This document shows positions 35,789-44,333 of a stretch of DNA of 64,000 nucleotides, piece by piece. The position numbers and the translations under genes are program-made. Every line of letters starts with the position of its first letter. Position 1 is the stretch's first letter. The notes below the pieces were generated by a model. The model made no database searches, had not been told where the DNA came from, and saw nothing but the letters and a program-made list of their open reading frames with translations. The stretch is from contig JAIQZU010000021.1 of assembly GCA_021776915.1 (NCBI GenBank), positions 54,850-118,849 on the forward strand, given 5' to 3'. Origin of the DNA: Candidatus Scalindua sp. (GTDB taxonomy: Bacteria; Planctomycetota; Brocadiia; Brocadiales; Scalinduaceae).

Positions 35789-36319
35789 ATGCTTATTCGC
35801 TCATGGAATGTGATTAGAAAGTGGTTTCAAGAGATTGCCGTATACCACTATTACAGGCAGAGCAGGTCTATTGCCATCAATGCAACAGGCAAGTTAATGT
35901 CAGAGAGAGGTATGACAATTGTCGAAACTATTATGGTCGTAATTGTATCAGGTATGCTTTTGGCTGTATTCCTTCCAACTTTCTTAACAAGCATTAACGA
36001 GGGAACCAAGCCGGAGAAATATGCTACGGCACTTTATGTTGCTCAGGAAGAAATAGAGAAGAAAAGAGGAGCAGGCTATACAAATGCCTCCAATGGTACC
36101 GATTCTATCAGCGTTACCATCAAAGGCCGTACCTATACCGGAAGCGTTGTTACAGAAAATGTTGAGTATTCAGGTGATAGTAAGAGTTTCAACACTCCTG
36201 CTTCCGGCTTGCCTATAATGTATAAGAGAGTTACCGTCACGATGACTTGCAATAACATAGGGAATATTTCTTTGTGGACCATTTTACCGAAGGATTTCTA
36301 TGACACAAATGCCAATTAA
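35789..36319 (+). CDS. Minor pseudopilin, GspI/PilV/MshD-like (cassette A)
   Basis: 176 residues from ATG 35789 (AAGG eight bases upstream); a TTG six bases earlier is less likely. The leader is unusually long, about 37 residues (RKWFQEIAVYHYYRQSRS...MSERG), then MTIVETIMVVIVSGMLLAV with Glu at +5. Duplicate of the protein at 39443, which has the same long leader and the same ending, LWTIL.KDFYD..AN. Its end overlaps the next gene by 20 bases. Confidence 0.88.
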   Translation: MLIRSWNVIRKWFQEIAVYHYYRQSRSIAINATGKLMSERGMTIVETIMVVIVSGMLLAVFLPTFLTSINEGTKPEKYATALYVAQEEIEKKRGAGYTNASNGTDSISVTIKGRTYTGSVVTENVEYSGDSKSFNTPASGLPIMYKRVTVTMTCNNIGNISLWTILPKDFYDTNAN

Positions 36320-37010
36320 TAGAAAAAATGGATGCAAATCTCCTCAAGGCGGAGAGGCCGGTTTTACATTGCCAGAGTTGATAATTTCTATTGTTTTGAC
36401 TTCTGTAGCCGGACTTTTTATCTTTCAGATTGTTACCCAGAGCGTTAGTGTATATTCTAAAATGGCCAACAGAAAGGAGAGGGCTGATGATGCCGTACTT
36501 TCCCTGGAGAGGATGAGCAGGGAGATAAGAGAAGCAAAGAGTATTGCTGTTGCAGACAATGCATTAACACTTGTAAAACAGGTAGCGGCAGAAGGTGAAG
36601 ATTCCAACGTAACAGTAAAATTCATCCTGGATGCTGACACAAATAAACTGACGAGAAAGAGTGCGGCGAGTGATTCAGGTAAAGTCCTGGCCATGAATGT
36701 TGAAAGTTTCAGCGCCAGTAAGGACAGCAAGAATAGGGTCGCCCTGAAACTGGAATTCTCTAATGGTTCAGACTGGCAGACTACTGTATATCCAAGGAAT
36801 AATAATATAGATGGCGATGGTAGCGGTGATGATAACGCCGGTGGCGATGAAAACGATGATAACGAAGGTGGTGGTGATGACGATGATGACGATGATGACG
36901 ATGGTGATGACGATGATGACGATGGTGATGACGACGATGACGATGATGACGATGGTGATGACGACGATGACGATGATGACGATGGTGATGACGACGATGG
37001 CAACTCCTGA
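36300..37010 (+). CDS. Minor pseudopilin, GspJ/PilW/MshO-like, with poly-aspartate tail (cassette A)
   Basis: 236 residues. Leader ends GEAG, then FTLPELIISIVLTSVAG. The body SLERMSREIREAKSI is typical of GspJ/PilW. Residues 1-170 align with the protein at 39963. Residues 171-236 are an extra tail made almost only of Asp with a few Gly, about 66 residues, encoded by GAT/GAC repeats at 36870-37001. Such a tail on a secreted pilus subunit could bind calcium or other cations, but the homologous protein of cassette B lacks it, so it is not needed for the pilin role. Confidence 0.88.
   Translation: MTQMPINRKNGCKSPQGGEAGFTLPELIISIVLTSVAGLFIFQIVTQSVSVYSKMANRKERADDAVLSLERMSREIREAKSIAVADNALTLVKQVAAEGEDSNVTVKFILDADTNKLTRKSAASDSGKVLAMNVESFSASKDSKNRVALKLEFSNGSDWQTTVYPRNNNIDGDGSGDDNAGGDENDDNEGGGDDDDDDDDDGDDDDDDGDDDDDDDDDGDDDDDDDDDGDDDDGNS
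36870..37001 (+). repeat. GAT/GAC tandem repeat, 30-bp period
   Basis: Two perfect 30-base units begin at 36921 and 36951, flanked by partial units at 36900 and 36981, each made of GAT, GAC and one GGT. They encode the Asp-rich tail. Translation in other frames gives artificial Met/Thr or Ser-rich ORFs. Confidence 0.92.
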
Positions 37011-37057
37011 GGCAGCAAGATAGAAAAGATATTCCTTAAAATTAAGGTACAGAAACG

Positions 37058-37864
37058 ATGAGTATAAACCGCTTTACTAAATTATTAAAGAGATTTAAAA
37101 TATCAGTCAAAAGAAATGAAGGGATATCCCTGATCTCCCTCATAATGATAATAGTAATCATGTCAGTGATGGCAGGCGTCTTTACCTCTCTAATAGGCAC
37201 ATGGAAAATATCTACTCCTCTTGGCATAGATTCCACCAAGGCATTTAATCTGGCAGAAACTGCAGCGATGTTCGCTGTCCAGGACGCTATGTATAAGTTT
37301 AATAGTGGAAATTTTGACAAAAGCCGTACTGTTATCTCATCATCCAAAGAAGAGGCAAGTTATTCTTTCAGTAAAGATGGTGAAGATGATGCAACACCAA
37401 CAGAGTATTACACCATAACAGCTACAGGCAAGATCAAAAGAGGTGGTAATACAGTAGCAAAGAGGGTAATAAAGGTTAAAGTAGAAATCAGTGATGGAAG
37501 CGGTAGCGATTCATCTATACCGGCAGGCATACATACGGATGGCAGTATTGAGGGAACCGGAGGTACCGGGACACACTTTGACATGAGCAATCCTGCTACC
37601 GGTGCAAACGTTGCTTATGGTAGAGACGCGGATACGCCTACATCCGGGAACGAAGAAGGCATAGTATACCGTACAACACCCAAATTGGATTCATACCTCT
37701 TTGAGGTCCTGGCAAGATATCAGAACAAGGAAGATGAAACTCATTATTATAGTGGAGATACAACTCCTGATAATAATTATCCTTGTGGTGGTAGCGGAGA
37801 CGATAGTACTGGGGATGACGACGATGACGGAGATGATGATGACGATGATGATGGTAGTTCCTGA
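37058..37864 (+). CDS. Minor pilin, GspK/PilX/MshP-like, truncated with poly-Asp end (cassette A)
   Basis: 268 residues. The pilin-like helix follows KRNEG and reads ISLISLIMIIVIMSVMAGV, without the Glu at +5, as is usual in MshP/PilX-type proteins. Residues 60-240 align with the first two thirds of the 410-residue protein at 40481 (FNLAETAAMFAVQDA against LCLAETAVMFALQDA; ITATGKIKRGGNTVAKR against IIATGKVIRDGTTVAKR). Where that homologue continues into a beta-solenoid, this one ends in about 20 Asp-rich residues and a stop. The missing C-terminal part reappears in the next gene. Confidence 0.82.
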   Translation: MSINRFTKLLKRFKISVKRNEGISLISLIMIIVIMSVMAGVFTSLIGTWKISTPLGIDSTKAFNLAETAAMFAVQDAMYKFNSGNFDKSRTVISSSKEEASYSFSKDGEDDATPTEYYTITATGKIKRGGNTVAKRVIKVKVEISDGSGSDSSIPAGIHTDGSIEGTGGTGTHFDMSNPATGANVAYGRDADTPTSGNEEGIVYRTTPKLDSYLFEVLARYQNKEDETHYYSGDTTPDNNYPCGGSGDDSTGDDDDDGDDDDDDDGSS

Positions 37865-37950
37865 AACTAAAAAATATGTTTCTTTAACTCGCGAAACTTT
37901 TAAATATAAATATGTTATACAGTAATGTAATAATCCTTAAAGGATAAAGG

Positions 37951-38643
37951 ATGAGAATGTCAGATAAAAATAGCGTTATTAAATTATTAAAGAGGTTTAA
38001 AATTACATTCAATAGAAATGAAGGAGTTTCCGTGTTTGCAATCATGACAATATTGATCATTATGATTGCAATGGTGGAAGTCTTTAGTTTTTTAATGGGC
38101 TCACAGGAGGCATCTGCTCCTGTCAGCACGCATTCCTTCAAGAAATTTAACCTGTTAGAAATAGCCATGATGTTTGTCATCCAGGATGCCCATGCCGATG
38201 ACGATGACAATGACGATGACGGAGATGACGATGATGATGACGGAGATGACGATGACAGTGTTAATAATAGTTGCGCTGATAACAATTGTTTTTACTACAC
38301 AGATGATGTGCCTAACATAACCTATGTAGGCGGTGACCTTAGCGTTATAGGTAACAGAACGGTGTGGGGCATTTTTTATGTAAAGGGAGATGTGTCTATA
38401 AATGGCAGTGCTGTAATAAATGGATTAATAATATGCGAGGGTGACATTACGATGAATGGTGGAGGTAATGCCGATAACCCAAACCTGAGTGGCGGTATAA
38501 TTCATTACGGCAGTGGCAATTTATTAAGAGGAAATGGCAGTCCTGTATATGTTAAGGTATGCGAAGATTATTTTGATGCTCTGGATTCGGTACGAACCAG
38601 TATAAAGATTAAATCCTGGCAGGAGACTGTATCTTCAGACTAA
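37951..38643 (+). CDS. Chimeric pilin-like protein: pilin helix, poly-Asp linker, beta-solenoid end
   Basis: 230 residues. It starts with another copy of the pilin-like N-terminus (NRNEGVSVFAIMTILIIMIAM, then MMFVIQDA), jumps after about 75 residues into an Asp-rich linker (about 25 residues), and continues from PNITYVGGDLSVIGN with repeated glycine turns (YVKGDVSINGSAVINGLIICEGDI) matching the last third of the protein at 40481. Together with the previous gene it rebuilds one full-length homologue. ATG 37951 or 37957 may be the start; both have AAAGG upstream. Probably still exported and assembled, but this is unproven. Confidence 0.75.
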   Translation: MRMSDKNSVIKLLKRFKITFNRNEGVSVFAIMTILIIMIAMVEVFSFLMGSQEASAPVSTHSFKKFNLLEIAMMFVIQDAHADDDDNDDDGDDDDDDGDDDDSVNNSCADNNCFYYTDDVPNITYVGGDLSVIGNRTVWGIFYVKGDVSINGSAVINGLIICEGDITMNGGGNADNPNLSGGIIHYGSGNLLRGNGSPVYVKVCEDYFDALDSVRTSIKIKSWQETVSSD

Positions 38644-38660
38644 GGTATTTGGTGTGAAGA

Positions 38661-39095
38661 ATGAATGTAAAAATAAAAGGATTTACCACTATCGAGGTAA
38701 TAATGGTAGTGGTTATTATGGGGATAATAGCCGCGATTGCCGTACCCAGATTAGGCATTAAAACAGTAGACCTTTATACTGTAGCCAGACAGGTAAAGGC
38801 AGACATCCGCTTTGCGCAAGAGTCGGCAATGAGCAAGTATAGAAAAACAACGATTGCCTTCAGTTCAGATAGCAATATTTACAATATTACTTCTTCAGGT
38901 ACCAGTGAATCAAAAGAGTTGCCGGCCCGTTCCAGGGCTGTCTTTGATTCCGGCAACTCTACTGCTCTTACATTTGTCTTCAACTCATCAGGTGAACCTG
39001 TTACAGGAGCAGGAGGAATCCTTAGAATTTCATCCGGAGGTTCCTATAAAGAAATCAAGGTAGAGAATGTAACCGGAAGGGCTACTATTCAATAA
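38661..39095 (+). CDS. Minor pseudopilin, GspH/FimT/MshC-like (cassette B)
   Basis: 144 residues. Leader MNVKIKG, then FTTIEVIMVVVIMGIIAAI with Glu at +5. VARQVKADIRFAQESAMSKYRKTTIAF matches cassette A's VARQVQSDIRYTQELAMSK. First gene of the second cassette, 17 bases after the chimeric pilin gene. Confidence 0.92.
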   Translation: MNVKIKGFTTIEVIMVVVIMGIIAAIAVPRLGIKTVDLYTVARQVKADIRFAQESAMSKYRKTTIAFSSDSNIYNITSSGTSESKELPARSRAVFDSGNSTALTFVFNSSGEPVTGAGGILRISSGGSYKEIKVENVTGRATIQ

Positions 39096-39442
39096 GGTCT
39101 TAATTTTAAACAAAAAATTGGATTGAATTGTGTCCAGACTAAAATGAACGATTTTAAATCAAACGTGGGGCTGATATCATTATCAGGCTCCTGATTTTAT
39201 AACAGACCTCTAAAGCTCTTTCGCCAAAGCGGACTAAGCTCAGCTTTGTTTTAGCCCCGGGAACAATCACTGCAATAATATGAATCACCAGGAAGTTTAG
39301 AATGCAAAAGACAGCATCTTGATATATTGATTTCTTAAGTGTTTTACACGATTTTAGAATAAAATTCCTATATTACACTTTATCTGATAACTTAGCTACT
39401 TATATGGCTACAGGAAATTTTTAGAAAAGGCGTACTCTAAAA
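39096..39442. other. Intergenic region within cassette B
   Basis: No gene seen. An imperfect hairpin GGGGCTGATA-TCAT-TATCAGGCTCC lies at 39167-39191, followed by TGATTTTAT, a weak terminator candidate. Cassette A has only about 90 bases at this point. Confidence 0.4.
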
Positions 39443-39982
39443 ATGTTTATTTACCAATGGGGTGTTATCAGCAAGAGGCTTCAGCAGGTTGCCGTAATCC
39501 ACTACAGGCGGAAGTCCCGTGTCATCATCCAGGCAGTAGATAAATTAATTTCAGAGAGGGGGTTTTCCTTACTGGAATTAATTCTGGTTATGGTCGTAAC
39601 TGGTATCCTTTCTTCTGTACTGATTATACCCTTTATATCAGGCTTAAAGCAGGGAACCAGGCCGGAAGTATATACGACAGTCACTTTTCTTGCCCAAAAA
39701 AAGATAGAAGAGTATAGAAGCGAAGGCTATACATCTGCCAGTAATGATATTGATTCTGCTACTAACCCTCTTACAACTACCAGCACAGTTGTAAAGGGAG
39801 GACGCACTTACACTGAAACAGTAAAAACAGAGTATTCTGATCCCGATAATATTTTTAATCACTCAGCTTCTTCTACAGAATTTATAAAGGTAACCGCCAC
39901 CGTGAGCAATGTGGATGTACCAGAAGACGTCTCCCTGTGGACAATATTAGCAAAGGATTTCTATGACCCGGACGCCAATTAA
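39443..39982 (+). CDS. Minor pseudopilin, GspI/PilV/MshD-like (cassette B)
   Basis: 179 residues. Same long leader as its duplicate at 35789 (SKRLQQVAVIHYRRKSRV...ISERG), then FSLLELILVMVVTGILSSV with Glu at +5. The Gly-Thr-Lys/Arg-Pro-Glu segment and AQKKIEEYRSEGYTSASN also match cassette A. It overlaps the next gene by 20 bases, exactly as in cassette A. Confidence 0.9.
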   Translation: MFIYQWGVISKRLQQVAVIHYRRKSRVIIQAVDKLISERGFSLLELILVMVVTGILSSVLIIPFISGLKQGTRPEVYTTVTFLAQKKIEEYRSEGYTSASNDIDSATNPLTTTSTVVKGGRTYTETVKTEYSDPDNIFNHSASSTEFIKVTATVSNVDVPEDVSLWTILAKDFYDPDAN

Positions 39983-40520
39983 TAGAAAATATAGATGCAA
40001 ACCTCATCAAAGCAGAGAAAGTGGTTTTACTTTAGTAGAAATGATAATGGTGCTGGTTCTCACCTCTATACTTGGAACCTTTATATTCCAGATTGTTAAC
40101 CAAAGCTTAAATACCTTGATTACCATGCGGACAAAAAAAGAGATGAGCGATGATGCAGTCATGTCGTTAGATAAAATAAGCAGGGAAGTAAGGGAGGCAA
40201 AGAATATAACAAGTACAGTTAGCAATAAACTAGTATTTGAAAAAAATGTCTCTTCGAGCGCAGACACTAATAAATGGGTAAAATATGTTCGGGACACATC
40301 CACAAAAGATCTGCTGCGGCAGAGTGCATCGAGTGAGGCGAATTTATTGGCTTTGCCTGATGATAATACCTCCGGTGATATTATTGCAGAAAATGTTACA
40401 AGTTTTAACGTCAGCAGTCAGGCCTGTAGCGGTGCAGGTAACAGAGTTGTTATAGAATTAGAATTTTCCAGCGGCTCGGAATGGGAAACCAAAATTTATC
40501 CCAGGAATTACAACCTTTGA
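39963..40520 (+). CDS. Minor pseudopilin, GspJ/PilW/MshO-like (cassette B)
   Basis: 185 residues. Leader ends RESG, then FTLVEMIMVLVLTSILGTF. MSLDKISREVREAKNI matches cassette A's LERMSREIREAKSI, and the C-terminus LEFSSGSEWETKIYPRN aligns with LEFSNGSDWQTTVYPRN, at which point cassette A's protein goes on into its Asp tail while this one stops. The next gene starts inside its 3' end. Confidence 0.92.
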   Translation: MTRTPINRKYRCKPHQSRESGFTLVEMIMVLVLTSILGTFIFQIVNQSLNTLITMRTKKEMSDDAVMSLDKISREVREAKNITSTVSNKLVFEKNVSSSADTNKWVKYVRDTSTKDLLRQSASSEANLLALPDDNTSGDIIAENVTSFNVSSQACSGAGNRVVIELEFSSGSEWETKIYPRNYNL

Positions 40521-41713
40521 AATTTTTAAGAAACTTTACTGGAGTATTAAAGAGAAATGAAGGACTTTCGCTTATTGCCATCGTAGCATTGATAGTTATT
40601 ATGGCAGTAATGGGCGGAGTCTTCAGCCACATTATGGGCAGATGGACACTGTCTGCACCCGCTACCATAAATTCAAGCAAGGCATTGTGCCTGGCTGAAA
40701 CAGCCGTAATGTTTGCCCTCCAGGATGCCAGGTACAGGTTCTACGGGGGAAGTTTCAATCATGGCACATCCGGCACTCCGTATATAGTACACTCCAGTGA
40801 TACAGAAGAAGCTAACTATTGGTTTGAAAGGCCTGATTCAGATGATGATGGTGACTCAGCCAGTGATGGTTCCAGTGACTCTTCAGATAGCGGATCAGAT
40901 GATGGCTCAGACGATGATGCAGATGATGCCTCAAATCCAACACGTTATACTATTATAGCGACAGGCAAGGTTATAAGAGATGGTACTACAGTGGCGAAAA
41001 GGCAGATAAAGGTTAAGGCGACCATTACGCAATCCCCTCCTACTTTAGCAAAACCTGGTATACATGCTGAAGGTAGTATCAGGGGAAGTGGGTCAAGTGC
41101 TTTCCGGATCTGGCAGGACGGCGTGGTTATTAACGCAGATGAAGACAATTATAATGTTGCATTTTCTAATGGTACATATGCCGACTCCGATGCAGCCCCA
41201 TCCGATGGAAGCAGGATACTTCCGGTACAGACAATATACCAGACTCCCGGTGATTCCGCACCCGATTTAGATGAAGAATTTTTTAAGGCCATGGCAGAAG
41301 ATCAGGGACATTATAATCCCACTGTCACTGACGGTTATCCTGGTAACAGCAGCTATTATTATGATACGCCAACGAACACTATACCTAATATAACATATAT
41401 TAGTGGCAGTCTCAGCCCATGTAACAACAAAACGCTTTATGGCATTTATTGGATAAAGGGAGACATATCACTGGGTGGTAACTTTCAGGTGAACGGTATA
41501 ATAATCTGTGAGGGTGATGTTAAAGTGAGTGCTTCAAATGCTGCGCCTAATCCACATTTGGATGGAGGTATAATTCAGTATGGTAGTGGACAAGTGTGGG
41601 GAGCTGGAAATCCCACAACAATCCAGATAAATGATGATTTCTTTAATGCATTGAACAATGCAATACCAGTTATAACTGTCGAATCCTGGCAGGAGGCTAT
41701 ATCTGCAAACTAA
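40481..41713 (+). CDS. Minor pilin, GspK/PilX/MshP-like, full-length with beta-solenoid end (cassette B)
   Basis: 410 residues from ATG 40481; a TTG at 40517 with AGGA upstream, overlapping the previous stop as TTGA, is an alternative start. The pilin helix follows KRNEG. A Ser/Asp-rich insert (about residues 115-150) interrupts the region that is continuous in the protein at 37058. The C-terminal third has glycine-turn repeats (GIYWIKGDISLGGNFQVNG, IIICEGDVKVS) suggesting a beta-solenoid like those of PilX or GspK-type tip proteins. The gene preserves what is probably the ancestral layout from which the two cassette A genes were rearranged. Confidence 0.85.
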   Translation: MGNQNLSQELQPLKFLRNFTGVLKRNEGLSLIAIVALIVIMAVMGGVFSHIMGRWTLSAPATINSSKALCLAETAVMFALQDARYRFYGGSFNHGTSGTPYIVHSSDTEEANYWFERPDSDDDGDSASDGSSDSSDSGSDDGSDDDADDASNPTRYTIIATGKVIRDGTTVAKRQIKVKATITQSPPTLAKPGIHAEGSIRGSGSSAFRIWQDGVVINADEDNYNVAFSNGTYADSDAAPSDGSRILPVQTIYQTPGDSAPDLDEEFFKAMAEDQGHYNPTVTDGYPGNSSYYYDTPTNTIPNITYISGSLSPCNNKTLYGIYWIKGDISLGGNFQVNGIIICEGDVKVSASNAAPNPHLDGGIIQYGSGQVWGAGNPTTIQINDDFFNALNNAIPVITVESWQEAISAN

Positions 41714-41769
41714 GATATTTGTATAATTCACGGAAATCAAAATGCTTTTGAATTCCCACACATGTTAAT

Positions 41770-41900
41770 AGCTAAATTGAGCGATTTTATATTATATGCA
41801 GTTGTAGCCGCTGGCTTTAGTCTGCGTTTCTCAACATTTTATGGGTCTGCGTAAGTTACGCAACCTCAAGGTTGCGGCTACAAAATCGCTCAATTTAGCT
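41770..41900. repeat. Long inverted-repeat element
   Basis: Perfect 19-bp terminal inverted repeats, AGCTAAATTGAGCGATTTT (41770-41788) and its complement (41882-41900). Inside, TTGTAGCCGC (41802-41811) pairs with GCGGCTACAA (41874-41883), and a small GCAACCT-CA-AGGTTGC hairpin is included. It has a MITE-like shape and lies between the pseudopilin genes and pilM. Confidence 0.8.
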
Positions 41901-41947
41901 TTTATAAAACTATTTCATTATATTACAGCTTTTGTTAAAATAATCTC

Positions 41948-43651
41948 ATGTTAGGTCAAAATCTTTTATCATTTCTAAAAAAGGGCGGGGGTGGCCGCTT
42001 AATAGGCCTTGATATTGGTAGTTACTGGGTGAAGGTTTTAGAATTAGATATTACCAAAGCTGAGTGTGAGATAAAAGGTCTGGTAAAGAAGGAATTACCT
42101 TCTGAAATGAGACAGGGAGAAAAAGATCCTGCGGCAGTAGCAGAGGTGATTAAAACCTGTCTGGCAGAAGGGGGCATCTCGGCTAAGGATGTTGTTATTA
42201 TGGTGTCTGGTCCCCAGGTATTTATAAGGCGGATTGTCATGCCTCCAATGCCACAGGAGGAACTTGCCGAAGTCATCCCTTTTGAGGCAACAAAGCATGT
42301 CTCCTTTTCTGTAGAGCAGTTGACATTGGATTATGTAATTGTAGGCGAAAAAGATGTGGATGGTGTAAAGAATACGGACATCCTGCTTGTAGCAACACCA
42401 AAGGAGGTAGTAGAACAGCAAAAATCTATTGTCAGCGCTGCAGGTCTGAGACCCGTGGCTGTAACCGTTGCCCCTATGGTTCTCTGGAAAACCTTCCAGC
42501 TTGGCAGCCCGGAACCAGAGGAAAAAGTGGTGGCAATGCTTGATATAGGTCATGAGAGAACTACCATTAGTTTAGTAAATAAAGGATTATTGGAATTTAC
42601 CAGGACTATTAATATAAGCGGTGATGAAGTTACAAAATCAATAATGGCAGTGCCTCTGGTAAAGGGAGAAGGTGAGGGTGACTTGCGCACGCTTACTTAT
42701 GAAGAAGCCGAAGGCATAAAACATGAGCATGGATTCCCGTCTCCTGCTGAGACCGGTACTACCAGGGGAAGTATACCGCTTAACCAAATATCAATACTCA
42801 TGGGTCCGGTTTTAGAGAAACTTCTGGACGAAATCAGGACCAGCTTCAGTTTCTACGTGACAGAATTTCAAATACCACAGGTGGACAAAATCATTATGTC
42901 TGGTGGTGGTTCACTGTTGAAGGGTTTAAAAGGATTTTTGTCCGGCGAGTTGGGAATAGAGATAGAGTTGGCTAATCCTTTTCAAGGAGTAAATTTTGCG
43001 GGACTAATTCAGGAAGATGATCTGGAGAGTATTGCCCCGGCCTTCGTTATGCCCTTTGGTCTGGCCTCCTGGGAGAAAGAAGATCTGAGTCTCTTTCGCA
43101 AAAAGAAGACAAAAAGAAAGGATACCAGTCCTGTCGTGACTTTAGCTGCTCCTGCCTGTTTAGCCGTTATAGTTGTTTTTTGTTTTTACTGGTCCATATC
43201 AGGTAAACTATCCGGCCTGAGATCAGAATTGGATAAAAAAGAAAAAGAGCTGTCATCTCTAAGTGCCTTAAGTGCTGCGGCGCTTACATTGAGCGCAAAA
43301 AAGAAAGAGATGCTGGCAGAATTAGACTCGTTTCCACAGGCGCTCAGGGAGAGTATAGACACCGCCAGGGTAATAGAGGAAATAAGGCTTTCAATCCCGG
43401 ACAACACGCGTTTGGAACAGATTAATGTTGTTCATAAGGTGGGGAAGTCCGAGGAAAAGATAATCGATATATGGGGTACAGCATTTTTTCTGGATGAAAG
43501 AGGTCCGTCCATGTCAAATTTTATGGCCGCCCTGGAAGAATCTTCCCTGTTTAATGGTGTACGAATGATTTTTGTAGAAGAGGACAAGGGTTATACTATG
43601 CAAGGATTAAAATTTCAGCTTAGCTGTCAATACAACCAGACAGGAGAGTAA
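41948..43651 (+). CDS. pilM: PilM-PilN fusion, pilus inner-membrane assembly protein
   Basis: 567 residues. The first 375 residues form an actin-like PilM domain (LIGLDIGSYWVKVLEL, DILLVATPKEVVEQQ, AMLDIGHERTTISL, IIMSGGGSLLKGL). A basic linker, one membrane span (PACLAVIVVFCFYWSI, about 400-415), a coiled coil and a PilN-like domain (about 470-567, RLEQINVV) follow. PilM and PilN are usually separate proteins that bind through the PilN tail, and the fusion makes that contact permanent. PilO follows after two bases. Confidence 0.9.
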   Translation: MLGQNLLSFLKKGGGGRLIGLDIGSYWVKVLELDITKAECEIKGLVKKELPSEMRQGEKDPAAVAEVIKTCLAEGGISAKDVVIMVSGPQVFIRRIVMPPMPQEELAEVIPFEATKHVSFSVEQLTLDYVIVGEKDVDGVKNTDILLVATPKEVVEQQKSIVSAAGLRPVAVTVAPMVLWKTFQLGSPEPEEKVVAMLDIGHERTTISLVNKGLLEFTRTINISGDEVTKSIMAVPLVKGEGEGDLRTLTYEEAEGIKHEHGFPSPAETGTTRGSIPLNQISILMGPVLEKLLDEIRTSFSFYVTEFQIPQVDKIIMSGGGSLLKGLKGFLSGELGIEIELANPFQGVNFAGLIQEDDLESIAPAFVMPFGLASWEKEDLSLFRKKKTKRKDTSPVVTLAAPACLAVIVVFCFYWSISGKLSGLRSELDKKEKELSSLSALSAAALTLSAKKKEMLAELDSFPQALRESIDTARVIEEIRLSIPDNTRLEQINVVHKVGKSEEKIIDIWGTAFFLDERGPSMSNFMAALEESSLFNGVRMIFVEEDKGYTMQGLKFQLSCQYNQTGE

Positions 43652-43653
43652 CA

Positions 43654-44298
43654 TTGGATCTGAAGTCGGAAATCTTGAAATTAGATAATAGAAGTCGCAT
43701 CTTGCTGGGTATTATAGGAGCAATAGTTGTGGTAGCAGGGTTTTATCTGTTGTATTACAGCCCTTCAGAGAAGAAGATGGCAACATTGCGCAGTGAGATT
43801 GCTGAAAAAGATAAAAAAATCAAATTTGCCATTATGAAGGCGCCTCTGGCCAAGAAGCTGAAAAAAGAAATAGTCATACTTGAGAAACGTCTCAATACCC
43901 TCAGGGTTAAAGTAGCTGTAAGTGGAAAAATTATTCCATTATTAAAGACTATCGAAGACGAAGCCCAGAGACTTGAACTAAAGGTCCTGAATATGTCTAC
44001 CAGTGTCCATGAACCACCGCCACCGCCACTACCGAAAGAGGGAGATTCCGGGGCTGAGGAACAAGCCCCCGGGGTACAACCCCACAGATACACAAGGGTA
44101 ACCTTGAATATTGATATACAAGGTGATTATGATAAACTGGAGGGTTTTACTAAGACACTCCAGAACCTGAAAACATTCATTGTTATTGAGAAATTAGACA
44201 TAGTGAGTGATGAAAAGCTGTATCCCGCATTAACATCAAATGTGGTCATGAATGTGTTCACTAAAAAAGAGGTTGACATTATTGATGTTGATAAGTAG
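43654..44298 (+). CDS. pilO: PilO-like pilus alignment protein
   Basis: 214 residues from TTG 43654 with AGGAGAG seven bases upstream. Membrane span at about 17-35 (ILLGIIGAIVVVAGFYLLYY), then a coiled coil (about 40-90), a Pro-rich linker and a ferredoxin-like PilO domain. It forms the inner-membrane ring that connects PilM/PilN with PilP and the secretin. Position directly after the PilM-PilN fusion supports the call. Confidence 0.88.
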   Translation: MDLKSEILKLDNRSRILLGIIGAIVVVAGFYLLYYSPSEKKMATLRSEIAEKDKKIKFAIMKAPLAKKLKKEIVILEKRLNTLRVKVAVSGKIIPLLKTIEDEAQRLELKVLNMSTSVHEPPPPPLPKEGDSGAEEQAPGVQPHRYTRVTLNIDIQGDYDKLEGFTKTLQNLKTFIVIEKLDIVSDEKLYPALTSNVVMNVFTKKEVDIIDVDK

Positions 44299-44333
44299 TT
44301 TTACGTGTTCATTAAATCAATAAGTAAGCTCTT

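Noticed and set aside
36425..37018. 197-codon minus-strand ORF rich in Ser/Pro
   Set aside because: It is the reverse reading of the GAT/GAC repeat and the pseudopilin gene; composition is an artefact.
36811..37023. Plus-strand ORF of alternating Met and Thr
   Set aside because: Another frame of the same GAT/GAC tandem repeat.
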